Source: an uncultured Lachnospiraceae bacterium (GTDB lineage Bacteria; Bacillota; Clostridia; Lachnospirales; Lachnospiraceae). Taken from it: DNA of 64,000 nucleotides. The notes beneath the pieces were generated by a model. The model was not told where the DNA came from and did no database searches. It saw only the letters and a list, made by a program, of their open reading frames with translations. The translations under genes and the position numbers were made by a program. The first letter of the stretch is position 1; each line of letters begins with the position of its first letter. This document shows positions 1 through 8,496 of the stretch, one piece after another. The stretch spans positions 62,001 through 126,000 of the forward strand of contig ONNQ01000002.1 of NCBI GenBank assembly GCA_900319245.1, written 5' to 3'.

Positions 1-2
1 TC

Positions 3-1253
<1,251 letters not shown>

Positions 1254-1288
1254 CGAGTACAAACGAGAGATGAAGGGAGGAAGACGCT

Positions 1289-1693
1289 ATGGCAACCTTC
1301 CGGTTACAGGTCGTCTCCATGGATGGCCTTGAATATGACGGACAGGTGCAGCGGATCAAGCTGCGCACCATACACGGTGATCTTGCGATCCTTGCCAGGC
1401 ACATGAATTATGTGACGGCCATCGGCATGGGTACCGCGACAGTGGTATTTGAAGACGGCACAGAGCGTAAAGCGGCCTGTATCGGCGGTATGCTCTCCAT
1501 GATGAACAATCATTGCCGCGTGATCCCCACAACGTGGGAATGGGGCGATGAGATTGACGTCAAGAGAGCGATGGAAGCAAAGAAGCGGGCAGAGGAGATA
1601 CTGCAGGAGAGCAATCTGGAGATGCAGGCAAGAGTGAACGCCGAGGCCAAGCTGTACAGAGCGCTGGTCAGAATCGGCAGTGCAAAGAAATAA
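1289..1693 (+). CDS. atpC: F1Fo ATP synthase subunit epsilon
   Basis: This is the 134-residue epsilon subunit of the F1 central stalk, which couples rotation and can inhibit ATP hydrolysis. The N-terminal beta-sandwich starts with FRLQVVSMDGLEYDGQV and carries a GDLAIL-type strand. The C-terminal helical part (about residues 88-134) is rich in Ala, Glu and Lys. The ATG is preceded by GAAGGGAGG at 1272-1280. It is the last gene of the atp operon, directly followed by a strong terminator. Length and order match the family. Confidence 0.94.
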   Translation: MATFRLQVVSMDGLEYDGQVQRIKLRTIHGDLAILARHMNYVTAIGMGTATVVFEDGTERKAACIGGMLSMMNNHCRVIPTTWEWGDEIDVKRAMEAKKRAEEILQESNLEMQARVNAEAKLYRALVRIGSAKK

Positions 1694-1712
1694 TTCGTGT
1701 ATAACTATAGGT

Positions 1713-1749
1713 AAAAACAACCGGGTTCCTATGGAATCCGGTTGTTTTT
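1713..1749 (+). terminator. Intrinsic terminator of the atp operon
   Basis: The left arm AAAAACAACCGG (1713-1724) pairs with CCGGTTGTTTTT (1738-1749), and the inner bases extend the stem to about 17 bp with a 3-base loop. A U-run closes it. The flanking A-run means it could also work on the minus strand. Confidence 0.9.
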
Positions 1750-1792
1750 AATTATACGTTTCTATTTTTTATTCAATTTCATCGATGACATA

Positions 1793-1832
1793 ATTAAAAA
1801 ACGAGCAGACCAATGCCTGCTCGTTTTTTAAT
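1793..1832 (-). terminator. Intrinsic terminator of carB
   Basis: A perfect 16-bp stem is formed by ATTAAAAAACGAGCAG (1793-1808) and CTGCTCGTTTTTTAAT (1817-1832), with an 8-base loop. It lies 17 bases beyond the carB stop. Both sides carry A/T runs, so it probably separates the convergent atp and carB transcripts in both directions. Confidence 0.9.
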
Positions 1833-1849
1833 CAACTGTATTGGGATCC

Positions 1850-4800
1850 TCAGTGGATCATCGCGTGCCACTCCTGCAGAGAATGGATATCGTTGTCGCC
1901 GTGCTTCTTGACATAGCGGATTCCTTCTGCTGCTGCGCGGGCCGCATCAATGGTTGTGATGTAGGGGACGCGGGCCTTGATGGCGTTCTTTCTTAAGTAG
2001 CTGTCATCATGGATGCTGTCCTTGCCGACAGGGGAGTTGACGATCAGCTGGATCTTTCCATTGGTGATCAGATCGATGATATTGGGTCTGCCCTCATAGA
2101 GCTTCTTGACACGCTCTGCGTGGATGCCAGCCCCCTGGATCAGATCACAGGTGCCGCCTGTGGCAAGAATCTTGAAGCCGCACTCATCGAAGATCTTCGC
2201 AACTTCCACCACTTCGGGCTTGTCCTTCTTGTTGACAGATATGAGGACGGTTCCCTCTGTAGGGAGGGTCGCATTGGCGCCTTCCTGTGCCTTGAAGTAC
2301 GCTTCACCGGTCTTGGACGCAATACCAAGGACTTCACCTGTGGAACGCATCTCGGGGCCGAGCAGCGGATCGACTTCCTGGAACATGTTGAAGGGGAAGA
2401 CCGCTTCTTTGACGCCATAGTAAGGAATGGTTCTCTCGCCGAGGGAAGCGACGGGAGAGGGTCTTCCGGTCAGAGAAGAGGTGATGATATCGGTCGCGAT
2501 CGGAACCATGCGGATGCCGCAGACCTTGGATACCAGCGGAACCGTACGGGATGCTCTCGGATTGGCCTCCAGCACGTATACCTTGCCGTTCTCAATCGCA
2601 TACTGCATGTTCATGAGGCCGACAACGTGCATCTCTTCCGCAATCTTGCGTGTGTACTCTTTGATCGTCTCCAGGTTGTCCTGCGGAATATGTCTGGAGG
2701 GGATGATGCAGGCGGAGTCACCGGAGTGAATACCTGCCAGCTCAATGTGCTCCATGACCGCGGGTACATATGCGTGTGCGCCGTCGCTGATCGCGTCTGC
2801 CTCGCACTCCATCGCATGGTTGAGAAAACGGTCGATCAGGATCGGGCGATCGGGCGTTACGCCGACAGCGGCCAGCATATAGTCCTTCATGGAATCGTCG
2901 TCATAGACCACTTCCATGCCGCGTCCGCCAAGGACGTAGGAAGGACGCACCATAACGGGATAGCCGATCTCACCGGCGATCTTGATCGCTTCCTCCACAG
3001 TCGTCGCCATACCTGATTCGGGCATCGGGATGCCGAGCTTATCCATCATCAGACGGAACTGATCGCGGTCCTCCGCGAGGTCGATGACTTCGGGCTGTGT
3101 GCCGAGAATACGGACGCCGTTGGCCTTAAGGTCTGCCGCAAGGTTCAGAGGGGTCTGTCCGCCGAACTGTGCAATGACGCCGACCGGTTTCTCTTTGTAA
3201 TAGATCGACAGAACGTCTTCCAGTGTCAGGGGTTCAAAATACAGCTTGTCGGATGTATCATAGTCGGTCGAAACGGTCTCGGGGTTGCAGTTGACAATGA
3301 TGGTCTCAAATCCGAGTTCGCGCAGGGACTTGGCCGCATGGACGCAGCAGTAGTCAAATTCAATACCCTGACCGATTCTGTTGGGACCGCCGCCCAGGAT
3401 CATGATCTTGGGGCGTTCTGTGCTGACAGGATCGTTGTCCGGTGCGTTGTAAGTGGAGTAGTAATATGCGCTGTCCTGCGTGCCGCTTACGTGCACGGCG
3501 TCCCAGGTCTCCACGACGCCCAGCGCCTCGCGTTTATGGCGGATCTCGTCTTCTGAAAGGCCGAGGATCTCGCTGAGATACTTATCGGAGAATCCATCCT
3601 TCTTGGCTTGGATCAGTGCCTCGGCAGTCAGAGGATTGTGAAGAAGCGCTTCTTCCTCCTCGACAAGTTCCTTCATCTGGTTGATGAAATAGTGCTTGAC
3701 GCTTGTGAGGGCAAAAATCTCATCGGCCGTTGCGCCTTTGCGCAGCGCCTCATACATGATGAAATAGCGCTCGCTGCTGGGAACGACAAGCATGCTGAGG
3801 AGCTTATCCTTGCTCAGGTCATGGAAGTTTTTGACAAAGCCAAGGCCATAGCGGTCTTTCTCCAGAGAGCGGATGGCTTTCTGGAAAGCTTCTTTATAAT
3901 TCTTACCAATGCTCATGACTTCGCCGACGGCGCGCATCTGTGTGCCGAGGTGGTCATTGACGCCCTTGAACTTTTCAAAGGCCCAGCGAGCAAATTTGAC
4001 GACGACATAATCGCCGTCCGGAACGTATTTGTCCAGTGTGCCGTACTTGCCGCAGGGAAGGTCCTTTAAGGTGAGGCCGGTCGCAAGCTTTGCAGAAACA
4101 AGCGCAATCGGGAAACCGGTGGCCTTGGAGGCAAGGGCGGAAGAGCGGGACGTTCTGGGGTTGATCTCGATGACGACGACACGGCCGCTCTTGGGGTCAT
4201 GGGCGAACTGTACGTTGGTTCCGCCGATGACGCCAATATGCTCTACGATCTTGTAGGACTGCTCCTGGAGCTTTTTCTGCAGATCCTCATCGATGGTGAG
4301 CATCGGTGCGGTACAGAAGGAATCGCCGGTGTGGACGCCGACAGGGTCGACGTTCTCGATGAAACAGACGGTAATCATATTGTTGTCCTTATCGCGGACA
4401 ACCTCGAGCTCGAGCTCCTCCCAGCCAAGGATGGATTCTTCTACCAGAACCTGGTGGATCAAACTGGCCTGCAGACCACGTGCGCAAACGGTCCTGAGCT
4501 CTTCTCTGTTATAGACAAGTCCGCCGCCGGCGCCGCCCATTGTATAAGCAGGACGGAGAACGACGGGATAGCCGAGCTCTTCCGCGATGGAAAGCGCTTC
4601 CTCAACGGAATATGCGACCTGGCTGCGCGCCATCTCAATACCGAGCTTATTCATCGTTTCCTTGAATTCAACGCGGTCTTCGCCTCGCTCAATCGCATCG
4701 ACCTGCACGCCGATGACTTTCACGCCATATTTATCTAAAATTCCTTCTTTATAAAGTTCGGAGCAAAGGTTGAGGCCGGATTGACCTCCGAGATTGGGAA

Positions 4801-5059
4801 GAAGAGCGTCAGGACGTTCTTTTGCAATAATCTGTTCCATACGTCTGACGTTAAGAGGTTCGATATAAGTGATATCAGCCATTTCAGGATCAGTCATGAT
4901 GGTCGCCGGATTCGAATTGACGAGTACGATCTCATAACCAAGGCTCCTGAGTGCCTTACAAGCTTGGGTGCCGGAATAGTCAAATTCACATGCCTGGCCA
5001 ATGACAATGGGACCCGAGCCGATGATCAGGATTTTATGAATATCAGTACGCTGTGCCAT
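1850..5059 (-). CDS. carB: Carbamoyl-phosphate synthase large subunit
   Basis: This protein makes carbamoyl phosphate from bicarbonate, ammonia (channelled from CarA-bound glutamine) and two ATP, feeding pyrimidine and arginine synthesis. The chosen start gives 1069 residues, the usual length. The order is first ATP-grasp half (KILIIGSGPIVIGQACEFDY near the N-terminus), oligomerisation region, second ATP-grasp half (KIMILGGGPNRIGQGIEFDY near residue 556) and a C-terminal methylglyoxal-synthase-like allosteric domain. The ATG at 5059 has AGAGAGGA three bases upstream; a TTG six codons earlier would remove that site. carA is not adjacent and not in the window. The gene stands alone between its own terminator and a divergent promoter region. 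Confidence 0.97.
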   Translation of the reverse strand: MAQRTDIHKILIIGSGPIVIGQACEFDYSGTQACKALRSLGYEIVLVNSNPATIMTDPEMADITYIEPLNVRRMEQIIAKERPDALLPNLGGQSGLNLCSELYKEGILDKYGVKVIGVQVDAIERGEDRVEFKETMNKLGIEMARSQVAYSVEEALSIAEELGYPVVLRPAYTMGGAGGGLVYNREELRTVCARGLQASLIHQVLVEESILGWEELELEVVRDKDNNMITVCFIENVDPVGVHTGDSFCTAPMLTIDEDLQKKLQEQSYKIVEHIGVIGGTNVQFAHDPKSGRVVVIEINPRTSRSSALASKATGFPIALVSAKLATGLTLKDLPCGKYGTLDKYVPDGDYVVVKFARWAFEKFKGVNDHLGTQMRAVGEVMSIGKNYKEAFQKAIRSLEKDRYGLGFVKNFHDLSKDKLLSMLVVPSSERYFIMYEALRKGATADEIFALTSVKHYFINQMKELVEEEEALLHNPLTAEALIQAKKDGFSDKYLSEILGLSEDEIRHKREALGVVETWDAVHVSGTQDSAYYYSTYNAPDNDPVSTERPKIMILGGGPNRIGQGIEFDYCCVHAAKSLRELGFETIIVNCNPETVSTDYDTSDKLYFEPLTLEDVLSIYYKEKPVGVIAQFGGQTPLNLAADLKANGVRILGTQPEVIDLAEDRDQFRLMMDKLGIPMPESGMATTVEEAIKIAGEIGYPVMVRPSYVLGGRGMEVVYDDDSMKDYMLAAVGVTPDRPILIDRFLNHAMECEADAISDGAHAYVPAVMEHIELAGIHSGDSACIIPSRHIPQDNLETIKEYTRKIAEEMHVVGLMNMQYAIENGKVYVLEANPRASRTVPLVSKVCGIRMVPIATDIITSSLTGRPSPVASLGERTIPYYGVKEAVFPFNMFQEVDPLLGPEMRSTGEVLGIASKTGEAYFKAQEGANATLPTEGTVLISVNKKDKPEVVEVAKIFDECGFKILATGGTCDLIQGAGIHAERVKKLYEGRPNIIDLITNGKIQLIVNSPVGKDSIHDDSYLRKNAIKARVPYITTIDAARAAAEGIRYVKKHGDNDIHSLQEWHAMIH

Positions 5060-5165
5060 AAGTCCTCTCTTTCTCAAGTTTGTTTATATAACCTAATAAA
5101 TTCTAATTGAATATTCGCAGATTTTCCACATATTTTTTTCTTAATATTTTGAACAGCAATGAAAT

Positions 5166-5171
5166 ATTATA
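5166..5171 (-). promoter_or_regulatory. Possible -10 element for carB
   Basis: The minus strand reads TATAAT here, about 107 bases upstream of the carB ATG. No good -35 at 16-18 bases was found; TTACAA at 19 bases is the closest. The call rests on the perfect -10 in the only AT-rich stretch between the divergent genes. Confidence 0.35.
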
Positions 5172-5181
5172 AGAAATAATA

Positions 5182-5210
5182 TTTACAAATTTGTAACAAA
5201 ATAGTAAAAT
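5182..5210 (+). promoter_or_regulatory. Sigma-A-type promoter of the Cna-B gene, with overlapping palindrome
   Basis: TTTACA (5182-5187), a 17-base spacer and TAAAAT (5205-5210) fit a sigma-A promoter about 56 bases before the Cna-B gene start. A perfect 14-bp palindrome, TTACAAATTTGTAA (5183-5196), overlaps the -35 and could be an operator; the regulator is unknown. Confidence 0.55.
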
Positions 5211-5265
5211 ATAGTATCTGGAAGTGCTAGTTGATCCATTATTCCTACGTAGAAGGGGATATACA

Positions 5266-5907
5266 ATGAAGATTCACATACGGAAAATAGGGCTTTTTGT
5301 TTCTGTTTTCCTGACTGCAATCATACTGCATGGTTCCAAGGCCTTCGCCGCAGCGCCATCCATGATCGACACGACCGTACGCATTGTGTGGGAGGATGAA
5401 GAGGATCAGGATCACGCGCGCCCCGAAGAGGTGACCATTACCCTATATGCCAATGGCAATGAGATTGGCAGATCCATGACGCTGAGCGCGGAGAATGACT
5501 GGGAAGGGACTTTTGAAAGCCTTCCTGTCTACATAGAAGATGAAAGACAGTCCTACTCCGTTGTGGAGGAAAAGATCGACGGATATACAGGCGCCATTGC
5601 GGGCTCCGACACAGACGGATATACGATCACGAACATTCATGCGCCTCTCCCCAAGGGGCGAAGCGGCGAGGAGGAGATTGTCCGTTTGGATGACATGCCG
5701 CAAAGCCAGGCAGAGGGAATGATCGTTGAGACGGTCGTCACAACGAAGGTATCGAAGTCAATGCCTGCCCGCACCAGTACCACGATCAAGAAAACAATGT
5801 CCGCCAAGACCGCCGACACATCCGAAACCGTCTATTGGGGCGGCACGCTCCTTGGCGCGATCACCGCGCTGTTTATCTGGATGCGCATAGAGCAGAAAAG
5901 GAAATGA
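5266..5907 (+). CDS. Cna-B domain surface protein with degenerate cell-wall anchor
   Basis: This is a 213-residue exported protein. The Met at 5266 is chosen because AAGGGGAT sits just upstream and a Lys/Arg plus hydrophobic signal peptide follows (RKIGLFVSVFLTAIIL, with AFA-A as a likely cleavage site near residue 33). About residues 35-125 form one Cna-B beta-sandwich (VRIVWEDEEDQDHARPEEV, later YTITNIHAPLP). A Thr/Lys/Ser-rich spacer leads to a C-terminal membrane segment and the basic tail RIEQKRK. The segment before the membrane span reads SAKTADTSE where sortase substrates usually have LPKTGDTSE-like sequence, so the sorting motif appears lost or altered. The function is probably a surface or adhesin-like role; no partner gene is adjacent. 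Confidence 0.75.
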   Translation: MKIHIRKIGLFVSVFLTAIILHGSKAFAAAPSMIDTTVRIVWEDEEDQDHARPEEVTITLYANGNEIGRSMTLSAENDWEGTFESLPVYIEDERQSYSVVEEKIDGYTGAIAGSDTDGYTITNIHAPLPKGRSGEEEIVRLDDMPQSQAEGMIVETVVTTKVSKSMPARTSTTIKKTMSAKTADTSETVYWGGTLLGAITALFIWMRIEQKRK

Positions 5908-5974
5908 ATCATTGGGCCCGTCTGCGCCCCAAAATGCAAAAGTCAGAAAAAAGTAAGATATTTGTTATGAATTT

Positions 5975-6009
5975 GCCTGAAAGCCGGTTTGACTTTCAGG
6001 CTTTCTTTT
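5975..6009 (+). terminator. Intrinsic terminator after the Cna-B gene
   Basis: GCCTGAAAG (5975-5983) pairs with CTTTCAGGC (5993-6001) around a 9-base loop and is followed by TTTCTTTTT. Confidence 0.85.
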
Positions 6010-6103
6010 TGTAAAACTGTTGCATGCATCATTGCAGTGGATGATGAACGTACATGAGACAGCGGTTAGCCGCGTGATGATAAACCGGAAAGGAGTCTAT
6101 ACG

Positions 6104-6715
6104 ATGAAAGAATGGGTCGATACAATGCAGTATTATGTGCCGATCCTGTTTTCCAAAGAGGATCAGATGATTTTTGTGCTGGTACTGTTCATGGTCGCAG
6201 TACTGCCTGTTTTACTGTGTGTGCTGCACTTTAAGCCCCTTGTGAGAGGAACCGCGCTCATTATTTTCGCGGTCTATATTCTGGGCAATCTCAGCTTTAC
6301 AATCCTTGGACGGGAAGGGATTTACGCTTCCCAGCTGCCGACCTTTGGCAATTACAGGCAGGCCTTTGATCTGGAGCTGGGACTTGAGGGAACGCTCAAG
6401 ATGCTGCCCGAGGGAATAGGCGAGACGCTGCGCCATATTCATATAGGAAACTATACGGCGGCGAGGGAAGTCTTTCTCAACATCCTGCTTTACGTTCCCA
6501 TGGGATACCTGCTTCCCTTTGTTTGCAAGCCTATGCGCTACAGTGTTTTGGCCTGCACAGTGGTAGGGTTTTTGTGCAGCTGCGCGACAGAATTTGCCCA
6601 GCTTCACTATCATCTGGGATATTTCCAGATTGACGATATTATAAACAATACGATCGGATGCCTGATCGGCGCGGTGCTGGGATGCGCGCTGTCACGATTA
6701 TGGAGGACCCGGTAG
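6104..6715 (+). CDS. VanZ-like integral membrane protein
   Basis: This 203-residue membrane protein resembles the VanZ family (named for a teicoplanin-resistance protein; biochemical role unclear). About five hydrophobic segments are visible, starting with FVLVLFMVAVLPVLLCVL. Family-like features are NILLYVPMGYLLPF in the middle and CATEFAQLHYHLGYFQIDDI followed by NNTIGCLIGAVLG near the C-terminus. The ATG at 6104 follows GGAAAGGAG (6087-6095); an in-frame ATG 28 codons upstream has no comparable site and lacks family-like sequence. It is a single-gene unit between two intergenic regions. Confidence 0.8.
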   Translation: MKEWVDTMQYYVPILFSKEDQMIFVLVLFMVAVLPVLLCVLHFKPLVRGTALIIFAVYILGNLSFTILGREGIYASQLPTFGNYRQAFDLELGLEGTLKMLPEGIGETLRHIHIGNYTAAREVFLNILLYVPMGYLLPFVCKPMRYSVLACTVVGFLCSCATEFAQLHYHLGYFQIDDIINNTIGCLIGAVLGCALSRLWRTR

Positions 6716-6816
6716 CAGAACCTGCTTTTCGTTTGCATACATAATAACGCACACATAAAAAGTCTCCTGTTTTACTTACATTTTATACAAAAATAATATT
6801 CTGCATTCGCATAATG

Positions 6817-6825
6817 TGTTACAAT
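6817..6825 (+). promoter_or_regulatory. Extended -10 promoter of rubrerythrin
   Basis: TGTTACAAT is an extended -10 (TG-n-TACAAT) 54 bases before the rubrerythrin start. The -35 region is weak, as is common for extended -10 promoters. No PerR-type box was recognised in 6716-6878. Confidence 0.5.
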
Positions 6826-6878
6826 ATTACTAAATATAGTGTTTCTCTATATACAAACATAATTCAAAAGGAGGTAGC

Positions 6879-7442
6879 ATGATGGCAGATATTTATGCAA
6901 ATATGGGCAAGAACCTGATCGGAACCAAGACGTTCGACAACCTCATGGAAGCTTTTGCAGGAGAGTCTCAGGCACGCAACAAATATACATACTTCGCCTC
7001 TCAGGCAAAAAAGGACGGTTATGTACAGATCGCCAAGATTTTTGAGCAGACCGCAGCAAACGAGAAAGAGCACGCCAAGATCTGGTACAAGATCCTTGAG
7101 GGCGTACACGGAACCAAGGACAACCTTGAGATTGCTGCAGACGGCGAGCAGTATGAGTGGCAGGAGATGTATCCCGGATTCGCGAAGACAGCGAGAGAAG
7201 AGGGATTTGTTGAAATCGCCAAGTTGTTTGAAATGGTTGCTGAGATTGAGAAAGAGCATGAGGCCAGATATCGCAAGCTGATCGCCAACATTGAAGGCGG
7301 CCTTGTCTTCACCAAGGACGGCGACAGAATCTGGGAGTGCGGCAACTGCGGCCACATCTGCATCGGCCCCAGCGCACCTGACGTATGTCCTGTCTGCGAT
7401 CATCCGCAGGCCTATTTTGAAATTCACGCTGAAAACTTCTAA
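6879..7442 (+). CDS. rbr: Rubrerythrin
   Basis: This is a non-haem diiron peroxidase of anaerobes that reduces hydrogen peroxide in the cytoplasm. The N-terminal ferritin-like four-helix domain (about residues 15-145) supplies repeated Glu and ExxH ligands ([32 protein letters not shown]). The C-terminal rubredoxin-like domain has two CxxC pairs (WECGNCGH and CPVCDHP) for a single iron. The length of 187 residues is normal. AAAAGGAGGT (6866-6875) is 3 bases from the first ATG and 6 from the second in-frame ATG at 6882, so the true start may be the second. It is monocistronic with its own promoter and terminator. Confidence 0.96.
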   Translation: MMADIYANMGKNLIGTKTFDNLMEAFAGESQARNKYTYFASQAKKDGYVQIAKIFEQTAANEKEHAKIWYKILEGVHGTKDNLEIAADGEQYEWQEMYPGFAKTAREEGFVEIAKLFEMVAEIEKEHEARYRKLIANIEGGLVFTKDGDRIWECGNCGHICIGPSAPDVCPVCDHPQAYFEIHAENF

Positions 7443-7476
7443 GTTTTCGGTCGCTGCCGTTTCGGGCGGTTATCAC

Positions 7477-7513
7477 AGAGGGTTATTCGAAAGGATAACC
7501 CTCTTCACCTTTT
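7477..7513 (+). terminator. Intrinsic terminator after rubrerythrin
   Basis: AGAGGGTTATTC (7477-7488) pairs with GGATAACCCTCT (7493-7504), one G-U pair included, and is capped by a GAAA tetraloop. The U-tract is interrupted (TCACCTTTTG), so efficiency may be moderate. Confidence 0.75.
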
Positions 7514-7586
7514 GATCATTCTTCCATAAATAGATGCATAACGCCTGCAAAATAGTAGGGAATCCGGAGCTTGTGGAGGCATAGAG

Positions 7587-8351
7587 ATGGAAAGACGGGA
7601 ATTTCTTTTTCGCAGCAGCTGCCTTAACAAAGACATGCACATCATTCAATATGGAACGGGCGGCGTTCCATTTATTGGTTTTCCGACGCAATGCGCAGGC
7701 GCCGGCAATTATGAAGAATTCGGCGTGATCACCACCTTGTCTCCCTATCTGGACGATGGGCGGATGCAGCTATTCTGCGTAGACACGGTCGATGAGGAGA
7801 GCTGGTATTGTGAGCAGGGCATCAATACCTGGCGAAGTGCTAGACAGGAAGATTATTACCACCATATTACAGATGAGGTATTGCCGATCGTGCATGCGAA
7901 CGCCCCCTCCGGGAAAAAGCCCGTTGTCATGGGCATGGATATGGGGGCGACGCATGCGGCCATTCTCTTTTTCAGAAGGCCGGAGCTCTTTAGCGGCATG
8001 CTCGCACTGTCCGGCATCTATGACTCTTCCTATTATTATCACGGCTGGATGGACAGCACGCTCTACGATAATTCCATAGAGTGTTTTCTCTCCAATATGC
8101 CCGATGACCATCCCTGGATCCGCAAATACAACAATTGTTTTATGGTCTTTTGCTGTGGAAGAGGGCCCTGGGAGGACAAATGCTGTGAGACGCTGATGAA
8201 CCTTGAGAAGATCCTGCACAAGAAACGGATCAACGCCTTTGTCGATTACTGGGGATTTGACGTCGGTCACGACTGGCAGTGGTGGAAACACCAGCTGGAA
8301 TACTTTGTGCCGCACTTGCTGGATCAGCATAGCTTCATCACAGAGCTGTAG
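7587..8351 (+). CDS. Esterase-family alpha/beta-hydrolase fold protein without the usual nucleophile
   Basis: This 254-residue protein looks like the small bacterial putative-esterase family. The nucleophile-elbow position reads GMDMGATHAAILFFRRP (about residues 114-130), where active relatives have G-x-S-x-G. The predicted nucleophile is therefore Asp, while a His candidate is kept in VGHDWQWW near the C-terminus. It may be a pseudo-enzyme, or use Asp as haloalkane dehalogenases do. The ATG follows GGAGG at 7574-7578. No clear promoter was seen in 7514-7586. It stands alone upstream of malQ; the substrate is unknown. Confidence 0.65.
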   Translation: MERREFLFRSSCLNKDMHIIQYGTGGVPFIGFPTQCAGAGNYEEFGVITTLSPYLDDGRMQLFCVDTVDEESWYCEQGINTWRSARQEDYYHHITDEVLPIVHANAPSGKKPVVMGMDMGATHAAILFFRRPELFSGMLALSGIYDSSYYYHGWMDSTLYDNSIECFLSNMPDDHPWIRKYNNCFMVFCCGRGPWEDKCCETLMNLEKILHKKRINAFVDYWGFDVGHDWQWWKHQLEYFVPHLLDQHSFITEL

Positions 8352-8382
8352 AGTAGGGCGGCCGTGGATTCCAAGTCCGGAA

Positions 8383-8411
8383 TTGACGAATTGTTTCCGG
8401 ACCAGTATACT
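8383..8411 (+). promoter_or_regulatory. Strong sigma-A promoter upstream of malQ
   Basis: TTGACG (8383-8388), a 17-base spacer and TATACT (8406-8411) predict a start near 8418. This is upstream of the hairpin at 8429-8458, so the transcript would meet a terminator before malQ. Confidence 0.65.
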
Positions 8412-8428
8412 GCATATGTGAAACGCGC

Positions 8429-8458
8429 GGGCTGTGAAATGATTTCACAGCCCTTTTT
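8429..8458 (+). terminator. Terminator hairpin inside the malQ leader
   Basis: GGGCTGTGAA (8429-8438) pairs with TTCACAGCCC (8444-8453) around a 5-base loop, followed by TTTTT. It can end transcripts from the esterase gene, and it also lies about 11 bases downstream of the predicted malQ start site. Confidence 0.85.
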
Positions 8459-8496
8459 AAGCGCCCACAAATGTAATGAGAAAGGAATCAAAACGT

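Noticed and set aside
1850..5059. A functional link between carB (carbamoyl phosphate) and HypF, which uses it.
   Set aside because: They are 45 kb apart with many unrelated units between; carB is a housekeeping gene.
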